Positions 11,500 to 21,440 of a stretch of DNA of 64,000 nucleotides are shown piece by piece (position 1 is the first letter of the stretch; each line of letters opens with the position of its first letter). The position numbers and the translations under genes are program-made. This stretch comes from Dermanyssus gallinae (Eukaryota > Arthropoda > Arachnida > Mesostigmata > Dermanyssidae), in the NCBI GenBank assembly GCA_003439945.1, contig QVRM01002089.1:124001-188000 (forward strand), read 5' to 3'. Below the pieces are notes generated by a model. It saw only the letters and a list, made by a program, of their open reading frames with translations. It did not search any database and was not told the origin of the DNA.

Positions 11500-12340
11500 A
11501 GAATTAAGGGGACCAGCCCAATGTTCACCAAAGGCATGATTGCCCGCGAATTGCCGAAGCACGAAGTTACACAAGGGCGTCAATATATCGTTTGTCCCCT
11601 GGCGGGAGAATGCTGCTGACGAAGGTAATCTTTAGTATTGCCGGCCATTGGTGTCCGTTTTTCTCGGCCATCGATCTTATCCGGTTATTCTGAAGCCGGG
11701 CCGCGCAAGAATGTACTTTGAGTGCTTGAAACCTGGACGCCTGGCCGACAAGTGTCTGGGGAAAAAGCTCTGCAAGAATTGCGGAGTCCCGTATCATACT
11801 GCTATTTCTTGTCGTAACGTTTCGGGGTGCGTGAACTGCCAGGGTTCTCACCGGGCAGATTTTTCCTCATACCCGCGGCTAGCTTACCTGCGCAAGAATA
11901 ACAGAATTCTGCTTGAGGGTCGCATGCTCCAGCAAGTTAGAGCGGATTTCCCTGACGGCTTTCGTCCAAGAGGGCCCATCGTCCGAGGTACGAGGCCCCA
12001 ACTACGTTACTGTGGTCAGGGCGATTTCGCCAGCAGCGGGGGTTAGTCCACAAGTCGTTCTACGCAAGCCGCAGCCCATACCGAAGATTCAGAAGAAGAA
12101 ACGCGGCTACAAGTCGCCTACAGGCAGGACCCACCGTTCCCACCACCCGAAAAGGGCCCTGCTAACAAGTAAGTCTCGCCAGAGCGCCGGCACCGGTTTG
12201 GCGCTTTCGGGGCTGGCTGATCTTTAGCAGGGAATCAGGCCTGAGTTATCCGCGGTGTTGGGGTCTTTGGAGGAAGCGTTGCGGTCTCTGATGGGGCAGT
12301 TCTCTGTGATGGGCAAGTTGAAAGGTCTAGCCTTATAATA
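11500..12340 (+). pseudogene. REL-type LINE ORF1 (CCHC gag-like), broken
   Basis: The translation tracks ORF1 of the copy at 26181-27074. FTKGMIARELPKHEV aligns with ITEEEILRELSSLGV, RMLLTKVIF with RVMLSKVIL, and SVFLGHRSYPVILKPG with SVFLGYQTHQVVLEPD. The three zinc knuckles follow: CLKPGRLADKC (first Cys replaced in part), CKNCGVPYHTAISC and CVNCQGSH, then PRLAYLRKNNRILLEGR. A basic segment (KIQKKKRGYKSPTGR) and GLALSGLADL follow. Frame changes near 11,620 and 12,010 and a stop at 12,226-12,228 (just before GIRPELSAVLGSLEEAL) break it. ORF1 proteins bind element RNA. The match to the intact copy makes this assignment firm. Confidence 0.85.
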
Positions 12341-12414
12341 ACAGATCACGGGGCCGACAGGCTTTAACAAGGATTCGCCAGCCTGCGGTCCAGGCATTCG
12401 GACCCTATCGAAGT

Positions 12415-12910
12415 CTTCTGCCCAACTTGCGGATTTATTTTTACACAAAAGCCTGCGTCGACACATATTGATCAAGCATGGAGGGGGTGCCCGTAACATA
12501 GTTGACGAGTCAAAGCCCTCGACCTCTCGGTTTACCCCGGGTGAGCTAGTCAGTGTTATTCGAGATGTCACTCGGCGCTGGCGGTTGGTCTGCATCTTGC
12601 TGACTCAGAACGTAGGCAAGTAGCCAAATAGTTTACTAAGGTTTTGTGCTCAGTCGCAGCGAACAACGACAACAACCAGAACATAGAGTACGAGGTTTAC
12701 CGACTTGCCATCAAGAACCTCGGCGGGCTGGGCCCGTCTACTTGCGGTTTGATACAGAAGGTCGGGAAACGACTAGTTCTAGCTAGCGGTGATAGGCGAG
12801 GAAGCGATTTTCTTTGATAGCGCCTGTCGCTGGATGTGCAACGGGACAACGCGGCCTCGGCCCGGGGAACCCTCCAGAGATGGTTGGTCCCTACATTGGA
12901 CTCTTCGTAA
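12415..12910 (+). pseudogene. REL-type LINE ORF2, large internal deletion
   Basis: The N-terminal C2H2 finger survives as CPTCGFIFTQK, a frame change, then SLRRHILIKHG (12,430-12,485), matching CPLCDGRYTRRGLTRHISAKHP of the intact ORF2. RRQVAK.FTKVLCSVAANND (12,610-12,670) matches residues 89-108. The next recognisable part, VYRLAIKNLGGLGPST from about 12,690, matches residues 889 onward and runs to DVQRDNAASARGTLQRW and a stop at 12,908-12,910. So roughly residues 109-888, the whole reverse transcriptase, zinc knuckle and endonuclease, are gone at one junction near 12,680. Two adjacent stops interrupt the tail near 12,814. A short A-run follows at 12,929. Such a copy could move only with help, if at all. 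Confidence 0.85.
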
Positions 12911-12999
12911 AGGTGCACACGTTCGCAGAAAAAAAAAAGTAAGGAAACTTCAAATATGCTAGCCCAACGTGACGGTCTGATTGCAGGAACGAGTGGACG
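12911..12999. other. Possible 3' end of the deleted LINE
   Basis: A run of 10 A begins 18 bases after the ORF2 stop. No similarity to the 3' side of the intact copy was seen. Confidence 0.3.
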
Positions 13000-13302
13000 C
13001 AACAAACACATCTGATGCATTCATGAAGTACAAGCTCAAGACATTGGCAGTTACATGAATCGAATCCATGAATGACAAAGATCTTCTAGCACCCTCCGTG
13101 GTGATCTAAAGATTGTGAAAGTCGTCTTGCTCGAGGCCACACTACTCCAAATACGTTGCAGATGGCAACCATCTTATCACTCTTCGAGAGGCCTCCCCTG
13201 AAAAAAAGGAGTCCACTCCATCGTAATGTCAGTCATGAAGACTTTACCAAGGTTCTTGGTAGATTAGACCGAACTTTAGGACCAGATCAATGCTCAACCG
13301 CC
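13000..13302. repeat. Direct repeat flanking a deleted LINE, right copy
   Basis: Second copy of the repeat at 11018-11290, same orientation. A short further match (TTTAGGACCAGATCAATGCTCAACC against the region near 11,508-11,530) suggests that the left copy carries about 190 bases that are missing here. Confidence 0.7.
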
Positions 13303-13809
13303 ACAAATCTCACGATTCCGACGTAAGACGCTTTCGAGGCGCCAGTGCTGACGCTGTCAGAGTAGACACATCCGTCTCGGATAGATCATCATTGTTAGTT
13401 TAGTCAACTACCTTTACCGAGATAGAGTAAGGATAGTCTGTAAAAATCAGCTCATGGTCTAAAAGAATCGTATTCTAGCAACTTCTGCCCTGACATCGAT
13501 GACACTAACATCTTTAAGTACAGAAAAAATGCTACGCGTCTAAAGCGCCGAGATTGCTGCCTCTAGACGTGGATTTCACAGTCGCATTACGAGTACCGGC
13601 TACCCGCATCTCTCTACTAACCGCCGAATAATCCGCAACCTCATATTATAATCTAATTAATGCAAGGTCGCGTATTATTTTTATTATTGCGTATTTACTT
13701 TACAGTATATATAAACAGCAAAATATTAACCCTGCTAGAGAGAATAGCGGCCTTATTCCTTTCCGCCATCCATGCTTTGTCGACAACCATGGCTTCTCCT
13801 TATGGAGAG
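13303..13809. other. Unassigned stretch
   Basis: No recognisable coding or repeat signal. Confidence 0.4.
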
Positions 13810-14045
13810 CGCTGCGTGGCCGTCAGCGTGTCGGCGTCATCTAAAGGGCTAATGCGCTAGTCGTAGTTACCATTTACCAAGATACCGCCGGCTCGATCTC
13901 TGTTGTTAATGGCATATTTGTGGAGCAGTGCTCATTGAAAGTTGACGAAAAAACGCCGAGAGTCAGCGCCCATGTCGCCACAAGGACTACGGGAGAAACC
14001 CTACGCATCTCCACATGTCCGGCCCTCGGTGCGTTGAACATATGT
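13810..14045 (+). repeat. tRNA-derived SINE, family II, copy 2
   Basis: Aligns along its length with 3455-3690: TCTAAAGGGCTAATGCGCTAG in the head, GGCTCGATCTCTGTT at the B-box position (13,890-13,904), AGTGCTCATTGAAAG in the body, then GCCACAAGGACTACGG and AAACCCTACGCATCTC. The B box is slightly degraded, so transcription is unlikely. Confidence 0.6.
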
Positions 14046-14456
14046 CTCACGATGACTCCGAGGACGGAAGGTAGTCTACAATTAGAAACTACTTTCTTTA
14101 AAAAAATGTAATTCTAGATCGTATGAGTGAAAGACAAAACTGGGACGCTAGTGTAAGTATTACAGACACACTCGCAAATATTCAGAGCTGATTTAAGTAA
14201 ACAACGTATTATATTATACCTTTATTGTTCAAACCAAAGCTGCCAGGAGGTTCTCCTCGCCAGGCAGAAGCCTTTTATAGACAGTTATAGACTATGAACT
14301 CATAATGCTGCACATTTATTTGACATCCCTATACGCCGGAATAACGTATTCATTACTCGTCGGGTCCCACTGTGCGACGGATACCAGCCCAAATGCGCTA
14401 TATACTACGGCTATTGTCATATATATGTCATAGAAGATATTATGCATAGTTAGTTA

Positions 14457-14510
14457 CTCAACCCTTATTCCGACTATACAGCGCTCAACCCTTATTCCGA
14501 CTATACAGCG
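14457..14510. repeat. Perfect 27 bp tandem duplication
   Basis: CTCAACCCTTATTCCGACTA plus 7 bases occurs twice head to tail, 14457-14483 and 14484-14510, with no difference. Confidence 0.95.
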
Positions 14511-14760
14511 AACAAAACTGAATCTCCGGAGTCAGCCTTTCAACTGCTTGACCATTCCCTAGCTCGTTAGGTAGGCGAACTTGCAGAGACTTTGTCAACA
14601 TCAACAAGACGCTCTGCGATCTATCTGACTATAGACAAACAAGGTCCCTCTGCGTCCTCGGCGTTATGCCCAAAGCGCGGCTCGCGCTGTGCCAACTTTC
14701 ACCAGATACTTTATTAATCGCATCTCTCGTGGAAGTCTTCCTCAGCCAGTAAGCCGTGCG

Positions 14761-15007
14761 TTATTTGCGTCACCTTTGTTTTATTATTGAAGAATGAGTT
14801 TGTAGCTTTTGCGGAGAGTTTGATATTGGACGCTATCACATACTTGTGTGCTGAGAAATTTGCGGAACGTCCTTATCATCCAAAGTTAAATACATATTGT
14901 AAGACCAAGAAGTCACGTTGTGACACCTTGTGAAAATTGAATCAACTGTCTACCGATTTTGTGGTGAAATAAATTCTGGATTGACTGGAATTATTTGCGC
15001 CACCTTT
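14761..15007 (+). mobile_element. 213 bp retroposed insertion with 17 bp target-site duplication
   Basis: TTATTTGCG(T/C)CACCTTT occurs at 14761-14777 and 14991-15007 with one mismatch. The bases between them end GTGGTGAAATAAATTCTGGATTGACTGG, with an AATAAA-type signal about 18 bases before the duplication. This is the pattern of a retroposed, 5'-truncated 3' end (LINE tail or mRNA) whose A tail has been lost. I do not recognise the source. Reading frames inside show no known protein. Confidence 0.75.
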
Positions 15008-15368
15008 CGACCGCCCCACGAGTAGTGCACCAGACACACATGCAATTCTAAAATTCAATACAATATAATGGAGATATTCTGCTATGCTCAAACGACTGAA
15101 CCACCTGATATCGATATTTACTCATTACAAAATACCTCCAGCTCTCAGTTAATTCTGCATTTCCTACAGCGACAGGGTGGAAAACAATAACGCCTGCTAA
15201 CTCGGGGGCAATATTAGACCAGTGCGACAAAGTGCCTCCTAATTAAATAGAAATTCGGTGCATGTAAATCTTATCTAATTGTTTCTCAGTAACCAATAAA
15301 GATCAAGTTTACTATAATAATAACAAACGGCATGCATATGCGCTGGCAAGGCTGAAAGCTTTTCTGAA
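15008..15368. other. Unassigned spacer
   Basis: Nothing recognisable. Confidence 0.4.
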
Positions 15369-15830
15369 GTGCTGTCATACAGGCCGTTTAGCGTCTGCTT
15401 TCCCGAACTCTGCACGTTGTGTCAACTGTGGTTACCTCACGATGCCAAGCCTAATGCATGTTTGAAGATGTATATTTCTATAGAGAAGGACCGCCTAATT
15501 ATAGTGGCCAGGCCGTTGCAACAGGTCCAAGTAAGCCCTGATATTTCAGGGCATCCTGCAAAAGCTGCCTGCAGATTCCAGGCTTCATCCGATTATCACT
15601 CTGACAACCGTAGCTTTGCGTCCGTTGTCTGGGGCATCGTGATTTCCATGGAGGAAGGAGAGCGGACAATCAGGTTTCCCATCCGTAGCGAGCCCCTGCA
15701 CGGCGGTAAACACGATAAGCAAAAATACGATACTACGCTCCATTCCCAAACAGAGGTGTATCAAAAGAGGACGTCTAGACCTTGGCGTGCCTTGCGCGCC
15801 TGGAAACGTTCATAAACCATTACAGACCAT
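15369..15830 (+). pseudogene. REL-type LINE ORF1 fragment
   Basis: An open frame of 148 codons contains ACLKMYISIEKDRLIIVAR, then PLQQVQVSP and SFASVVWGIVIS, which aligns residue for residue with ACPRLAYLRERNRIILEAR, TLQQVKVLHP and YASVVRGISQS of the intact ORF1 at 26181-27074. A degenerate third knuckle (CTLCQLWLPHDAKPNAC) precedes it. The first two knuckles and ORF2 are missing. The downstream part keeps only a vague basic composition. The copy is too diverged to function. Confidence 0.7.
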
Positions 15831-16670
15831 CCTAAGCCTTCTGTCGGCGCTGACCATCCTGCTCCTCGTCATCCCAAAAACCGCGCTAAACAATTCTGTA
15901 ATGGAGGGCTATAGTTATGAGGCACCCGGCGTATTTACTAGAGGTAAGGGGAGTAATTCAATGAGAGCTTCGACCAGAGTTACGTCCTTGGATTGTGGGG
16001 GTGAGGTTAGCAGACGAAAGCAAGACAGTCAACGTCGGCACTAGAACGAAAAGACTTGGAGTTAACAGACGTCAGGGGAGTATGCATCTTGCGCTAACAC
16101 CGGAGCCGGTATAAGAGGAGTTAGCCCAAATAAAACACGCAAACCTGAAGCACTTCAAGAAGGGAGCCTGTCTGCTCGACATGTTCTCTACACCGGACCC
16201 AGCACCTAGAGAAGAGGGATGAACACAAATATGGCTCGCCTGGTCTCGGTCAAGTCAAGCGAGAACAACATGACCGCGACAGCCCAAACCGGACCTTGCT
16301 GGCGCACTAGTTGATGTCATGTACTACGCGGTGGCTACTTCCCGAAGCGATGAAATTGCTTGCCGTCAGAGTAAAATTATTTGCGTTAAGGAAGACTACC
16401 GGACACAGATAAATATGGTTTGTTCATTGTGCATTCGACAGCTAGCGTCGAAAATCAGTATTACGACAATACGGATCCCCTAGGAAAGGAAACTGCCAAA
16501 TACTAGCTAGGGTTTACGACGAACGCGGGCGTAGAAATTGTGGTGCACCCTTGGATAGAAATTGCGGCTTGAGCATTTGCTAGGTATCACGGGAAAGTTA
16601 GTGACATCGCGCTTGTGACATCAAAGTCTCAGATGGAGGGCTACATAGGGCCACTCCTAGGCAGGGCCGG
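15831..16670. other. Unassigned, moderately GC-rich
   Basis: Follows the ORF1 fragment. I could not align any frame with ORF2 of the same element. Frames are broken by many stops. Confidence 0.4.
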
Positions 16671-16671
16671 C

Positions 16672-16820
16672 CTTTTTTTTTTTTTAATATAAGTGCGTTT
16701 TATTAATAACATGTGCGATGACCATAACTTCATTTGTTTTTCCGTAAGGCTAATGCCCGTGTACGGTTTTGCACTGATACATCCAAGCATCATTGTCAAA
16801 GGAATGAAATATTGTGTGTA
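16672..16820 (-). repeat. 5'-truncated retroposon with AATAAA, poly(A) and 3' hairpin, copy 1
   Basis: On the minus strand the block runs from ACACACAATATTTC to TTATTAATAAAACGCACTTATATT and then an A run (16,672-16,685). It is nearly identical to 34,612-34,757. It contains the stem-loop CCGTACACGGGCATTAGCC plus TTACGG at 16,742-16,766, shared with the SINE at 5.9 kb. AATAAA 14 bases before the A run looks like a pol II polyadenylation signal, so this may be the 3' end of a LINE. Confidence 0.75.
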
Positions 16821-17199
16821 GACACACGTATCTCGCATGCTTCTACCTAATTATACCTAAATATACCTAAGGAAGCCAAAATTGTGACACATAATTTAAT
16901 TATCAAAAGTCTCATATTATGCTAACCCCAATAATAATTAAATGAGAAAAAATTTTTGTACTTATTTTATATATCTAGTGCGTAATGATACGTTTTTTTT
17001 TCAAATGTGCAACATTTGCTCTTCATAATCATATGACAATTTGCAATGTGCTAACTAACAACATCTAGTTTCATTTTGTCAGCCGAGCTTAGCAATACTT
17101 CATCTAGTCAGTAAAGTGCATGTTTAGAAGCGTACACATGCTTCTGCACACGTGGCCCACGTGCATAGGCAGTTTGGGTATCTCTTTTAGTTCACACAC
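16821..17199. other. AT-rich spacer
   Basis: Nothing recognised. A short TTATACCTAAA duplication lies near 16,850-16,871. Confidence 0.4.
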
Positions 17200-17285
17200 A
17201 CATTCATTCATGCCTCCCGCTGACCATCCCCATACGGCAGCAGCACCATCGTTGTCTTGGCAGCGGCGGTGGTCGCCAGGAGTTT

Positions 17286-20234
17286 CTATTCGAGGAGAGA
17301 AATTATCTCAGTGTCACTTAGCGTTGCGATGTGCTTTCGTATGGCGAGTTTTAACAGTCGGTGGCTTTCATTTGGTGGTTCACGGATGTGTGTGGGGCAG
17401 GTGTTTAATAGTTTTATGAAGTGGTGAATTGCTGTTCGGCGCACTGTTTCCGTTCGTGTGTATTCTATGTTAATTTTGTAATTTTGCCGTCTTCTCGTTG
17501 AATAGCTGTGTGTAGGTCTATTTCTATTTTGAATTTCACACCCGGTTTCTGTTTCTTTAAGAAGGAAGAAAATAAGCACGGATTCGGCGTAGAGCTGACG
17601 AAAAGGAATTATTTTGAGTGTTTGCATCAGGGGAGCTGCACTAGTTATGGCGCTAACACCGGCGATTAGTCGCACCGCTTTTTTTTGCAAGATCATCAGC
17701 GGTCTCAGTATAGTAGGGAAGGTTCCACCAAACACGACGATTGCGTATCTAAAATAAGCTTCAATAAGTGCTTTATATAATTCAAGTTTGAATTTAGTCG
17801 TAGCAGACGAACGTATTTGACTGAGGACTGCAATGCCTTTTCGGATTTTGCGGGCGGTGTGGTCTACGTGTGAGTTCCATGTTAAATTACTGCTTATTAT
17901 CACTCCAAGATATTTAATTGTGTCTGTTTTTTGTATAAATGGGCAGTTGCATGTTGTGTTTGGTATATGATTGTGTAGTTGGATTTTGTCAGGTACAGTC
18001 AGGTTGCGGCGACATTTTAAATTAAAGTGTATAAATTTTGTCTTGTTGTGGTTTATTACAAGCCCGTTTGTTTTCATCCAGTTTCCTACCTGCCTCAGCC
18101 CTTGTTCAACATGGTGTCGGTCGTGGTAAAGGTTTTGTCTATATACGAGTGCAGTATCGTCTGCGAACATATATTTGGTTGATCCGTCGTGTAAGTGGAA
18201 GATATCATTACAGTACAGTATGTATAGCAGTGGCCCGATCACGCTTCCCTGGGGGACCCCGAAGGGTCTTAGATCTATCTCTGAAGAATCACTATTATAT
18301 GAATAAGTTTGTTTCCTGCGGTGAAGATACGTGGCGATTACGTTTAATGCTCGCGAAGTGATTCCCATATTTGACATCTTTTTTAGGAGACGATTGTGCG
18401 GTAGAGTATCAAATGCACGTGAGAGATCGAGAAATACTGCCACGGGTCGGTTTCCTTTGTCCACTTCCGAGGCTATCATTTCCTGTATTGCTATTAGTGC
18501 TGATTGTGTACTCTTGCCAGTTCTAAAGCCAAACTGATTTTTGTGTAATATGTTGTTTTCATGCAGGTGCTGTTTTATCCGCTTGGCTATTAGTTTCTCA
18601 ATTAACTTACCAATAGTGCTTAATAGAGATATGGGTCTAAAGTTGTCGATATCTTGTTTGTTACCTTGTTTGTGTACGAGCACCAATTCCGATCGCTTTA
18701 AGGCCATTGGAAATTGCCCTTGTGAGAATATAGCGTTTGTTAGTTTCAAGACGATATATGTGAATGTCTCGTTTTGCTGTTTAATTATGTTGTTTGTTAC
18801 GTAGTCGTATCCTGGTGCTTTATTAATTTTTAGCTGTTGTATTTCTCCATGTACTTCTTCCTTGGTTGCCGGTGCAAAAGAGCGCAATGGCTCGTTGAAG
18901 GTGTATGTTGGCAGGCTGTTGTTGGCTGAAGTTTGTCCGGTTGACAAACTCAGACGCTCACCGACTGTGGCAAAGTGCAGGTTGACTTTTTCTACTTTCG
19001 CTTTCACTGACGGTAGGCTTTCACATACCGACAGTGTGTTTGGGTCAAGTTTGTCGGCGCGACGGTGGCCCCTTATGTATTCGTTGATAACTCGCCAGTC
19101 TTTTTTCTTGTCCCCAACAAACTTTTCCTTGAAGTAGGCATCCTTTGCGTGTCTTAGTTGTAACTTAATTTGGTTTCTAAGCCGGCAGTGTTCCTGTTTT
19201 AGGCCTGGGTTTATTTTAGTCCTTTCGAAAAGACTGTCTCTTTCTCTCATTTTTTTTAGTATGCTCGATGTTATCCACGGCTTGAGGATGGTCTTTTTTG
19301 CGCGTGTATGACCTTTTTTTGTATAGTATGTGGCTTTTTGCTGGCATGTTTGTAGTGAGGCCTGGATGATCTTACATATTGCTTCTGGGTTTTCTTCATG
19401 ACCTAATAAATCGATCCACTTGATTTTCCGCACTTCATTCGCAAATTTCTTGCTGTTTATGGATTTGAGTTGTGTCCGGTTTTTCTGTTGTTTAAATGTG
19501 GTTGATGTTATGTCTAGAGTTAGCAGAATAGCATGGTGATCAGACACGCCTCTGGTACTTTGTAACTCGATATGAGCAACATCGATTGATCTCGTTTTTG
19601 TCAGTACATGATCGATTGTAGTGGCGCTATCTGCCGTAACTCTTGTGTGGTCTGTTTTTTGTAGTATAAAACCTTCTTCTGACAGGATGTCCATGTACGT
19701 CGTGCTGATTTCTGATGATTTGCTAACATCAATGTTTGAATCTGTAAGAATTATTGTGTTTTGTGAATTGTCTGATTTGCACATCATTTGTAGTTCTTGA
19801 ATGAACAGTTCTGGTGAAGAAAAGCTTTTGTTGGGTGACCTGTAGATGCCTATTAGTAGTAATGTTGTGTCTGTTATTGTTATTTTCACAGAGCATATAT
19901 CTGCGTTTTGCATTTGTAGTGCTACCTGTGTCGTATCGTATTTGTCGTTTATAAATAATGCGACTCCTCCTGCTCTGCTTTTGCTCTCAGGTGAAAAAAA
20001 GCTCTTGTAACCGTCTATATGTATGCTGTTTAGGGAGTCTTCTCTCCCCCAGGTCTCCGTGAGGACCAGTGCATCGTGTGCTGTTTTCGTTGACAGCATT
20101 CCCAGGAGGAGGTCGAGATTCGCTGAAATACTTCTAATATTCAATAAATAAACTCTAAATGATTTACTGGCTTCCTTATTTATACCTACACTATTATTAA
20201 ATTGATATTGTTGACATGAAATGTTTTCTTCCAT
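17286..20234 (-). CDS. LINE ORF2: APE endonuclease and reverse transcriptase (982 aa)
   Basis: Nicks target DNA and copies element RNA into it. The endonuclease spans about residues 25-245: LLNIRSI (Asn32), LTETW (Glu60), GGVALFI (89-95), YRSPN (131-135), TDSNID (Asp165/Asn167, where GDFN is usual), TIDHV (Asp208/His209) and SDHH (231-234). A linker follows. The reverse transcriptase spans about 450-800: RPISLLST, QFGFRTGKST, FLDLSRAFD (Asp603), FGVPQGSVIGP and FADD (690-693), so both catalytic aspartate sites are kept. The C-terminus ends DTEIISLLE. Length is usual for CR1-group ORF2. The start is the first ATG after an in-frame TAA. I place it in the CR1/L2/Daphne group from the endonuclease type, the PHD ORF1 upstream and the non-A tail; the exact clade needs a tree. 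Confidence 0.9.
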   Translation of the reverse strand: MEENISCQQYQFNNSVGINKEASKSFRVYLLNIRSISANLDLLLGMLSTKTAHDALVLTETWGREDSLNSIHIDGYKSFFSPESKSRAGGVALFINDKYDTTQVALQMQNADICSVKITITDTTLLLIGIYRSPNKSFSSPELFIQELQMMCKSDNSQNTIILTDSNIDVSKSSEISTTYMDILSEEGFILQKTDHTRVTADSATTIDHVLTKTRSIDVAHIELQSTRGVSDHHAILLTLDITSTTFKQQKNRTQLKSINSKKFANEVRKIKWIDLLGHEENPEAICKIIQASLQTCQQKATYYTKKGHTRAKKTILKPWITSSILKKMRERDSLFERTKINPGLKQEHCRLRNQIKLQLRHAKDAYFKEKFVGDKKKDWRVINEYIRGHRRADKLDPNTLSVCESLPSVKAKVEKVNLHFATVGERLSLSTGQTSANNSLPTYTFNEPLRSFAPATKEEVHGEIQQLKINKAPGYDYVTNNIIKQQNETFTYIVLKLTNAIFSQGQFPMALKRSELVLVHKQGNKQDIDNFRPISLLSTIGKLIEKLIAKRIKQHLHENNILHKNQFGFRTGKSTQSALIAIQEMIASEVDKGNRPVAVFLDLSRAFDTLPHNRLLKKMSNMGITSRALNVIATYLHRRKQTYSYNSDSSEIDLRPFGVPQGSVIGPLLYILYCNDIFHLHDGSTKYMFADDTALVYRQNLYHDRHHVEQGLRQVGNWMKTNGLVINHNKTKFIHFNLKCRRNLTVPDKIQLHNHIPNTTCNCPFIQKTDTIKYLGVIISSNLTWNSHVDHTARKIRKGIAVLSQIRSSATTKFKLELYKALIEAYFRYAIVVFGGTFPTILRPLMILQKKAVRLIAGVSAITSAAPLMQTLKIIPFRQLYAESVLIFFLLKETETGCEIQNRNRPTHSYSTRRRQNYKINIEYTRTETVRRTAIHHFIKLLNTCPTHIREPPNESHRLLKLAIRKHIATLSDTEIISLLE

Positions 20235-20360
20235 GCATGTGCTATTTCCCCGAATATGTGGTTATATCAAGTTGTCGGAACGTGAATACACTTGGTTGAG
20301 AAAAAAGAAGACATGTATTGTCATAGATTTTACAGTCTCTGTAATAGTCTGTCGTGGTGC

Positions 20361-21428
20361 TTAATTTGTCTTCTCAGCATTCAATCTCTTGGGGTCTGAA
20401 TTTTTTGTAGGTGTGGTTTCAAGTTGTCTTTTTTCTCCGTTTTTCTCTGCGGTTGTGTTTTCCCGTTTTTTTTCTAAATCATTTGTGTAATCTCGTAATC
20501 CAGCCAGTGATTTGATCTGCGTCTCCTCTCCAGACTCATGTTTAATATAGATAGAGCAGTTGTGTATGTTTGTTCTGGTGTGTATGTTATATTTGCTCTT
20601 CAGTTTATTGCATGCCACTTTTAGTTGGTATAGTTGCGGGGCGATGTTAGAGCTGGCTGTGATGGTGTTTTGAGCTGTTCCGCTGCCACAGCTGCCGCCG
20701 GTGGATTCATTGTTGTTGTTTAAGGTTCCTGGGGCGGTTTGGTAGACCCCGCTAAGGGTAAGTGGTCTGGCCCTGTCTCCAATACGGTTTATGAATTTGT
20801 GGGCATTTTCTTCAGTGTCGAGTGTGGCTACTATAGCGCTGTTGGCTTTTACGTAGCTTCTCCTCCTCGCGTTCACTAACCAAATGTTACCAACACCAGC
20901 AACACTGATCAGCTGTTTGATTAGGCTAGCAGTCGTGGCGGACGACTCCTTGGCGGGACCAGGGATGTTGTGTATAACAACATCCCGCAGTAACTGTGAC
21001 TGTTCGAGTTTCAAAAGCCGCTGGCTGTCAGCGCTTTCCATTGTTTGGCTGCTTTCCACTTTGTCAAGCCGCTCTGTTAGTTTCTGCAAGTCTTCTTGAA
21101 TGGTGTCAATTTGTTTCACTTTAGCAGTCATTTCTGCCATTTTTGTTGTAATTGCTGCAATATCATCGTGCATTTTGGGAACAGTTGCAACGGCGTTTTT
21201 TATCTCCGACAGTTGATTGTGGATGGATGCTAGTGCCGCGGTAGTGGATTTTTGAGATGGTGATTGTGCAGTGCCCTCGCATACTTCGCAGAGCCACTTC
21301 CCTCGTGGTTTGGTCTCTGTAGGCAGGCCCCAGCACGTTGGATGTACAGTGGTCTTACATACCTTGCAAACCATGAGCATATTGTCGGTGGAGCTTTTCT
21401 CGCAGCACAACTCGCACTTAAGCACCAT
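20361..21428 (-). CDS. LINE ORF1: PHD finger, coiled coil, RNA-binding region (355 aa)
   Basis: Residues 5-50 form a canonical C4HC3 PHD finger: C5-x2-C8, C21-x2-C24, H29-x2-C32, C47-x2-C50, with the usual Trp45 two residues before the last Cys pair. Residues about 70-150 are a heptad-like coiled coil (KMAEMTAKVKQIDTIQEDL). Then comes an RRM-like part with RDVVIHNIPG and ARRRSYVKANSAIVATLD, a Gly/Asn/Ser-rich patch near 238-262, and a basic Lys-rich tail. PHD-bearing ORF1 proteins are known from CR1-group LINEs; in this setting the protein would coat element RNA, and the finger may contact protein or chromatin. It lies 126 bases upstream of ORF2 on the same strand. Confidence 0.85.
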   Translation of the reverse strand: MVLKCELCCEKSSTDNMLMVCKVCKTTVHPTCWGLPTETKPRGKWLCEVCEGTAQSPSQKSTTAALASIHNQLSEIKNAVATVPKMHDDIAAITTKMAEMTAKVKQIDTIQEDLQKLTERLDKVESSQTMESADSQRLLKLEQSQLLRDVVIHNIPGPAKESSATTASLIKQLISVAGVGNIWLVNARRRSYVKANSAIVATLDTEENAHKFINRIGDRARPLTLSGVYQTAPGTLNNNNESTGGSCGSGTAQNTITASSNIAPQLYQLKVACNKLKSKYNIHTRTNIHNCSIYIKHESGEETQIKSLAGLRDYTNDLEKKRENTTAEKNGEKRQLETTPTKNSDPKRLNAEKTN

Positions 21429-21440
21429 TTTTGTAGGTGA

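Larger units (their letters stand above)
17200..21440 (-). mobile_element. Near-complete CR1-type LINE
   Basis: Two long intact open frames (ORF1 20361-21428, ORF2 17286-20234) on the minus strand, separated by 126 bases. After the ORF2 stop, about 85 bases end in GCATGAATGAATGTGTG, a short tandem tail in place of poly(A), as many CR1/L2-group elements have. The 5' limit is unclear because no untranslated leader could be bounded. With both frames open and motifs in place this copy could be young. Confidence 0.75.
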
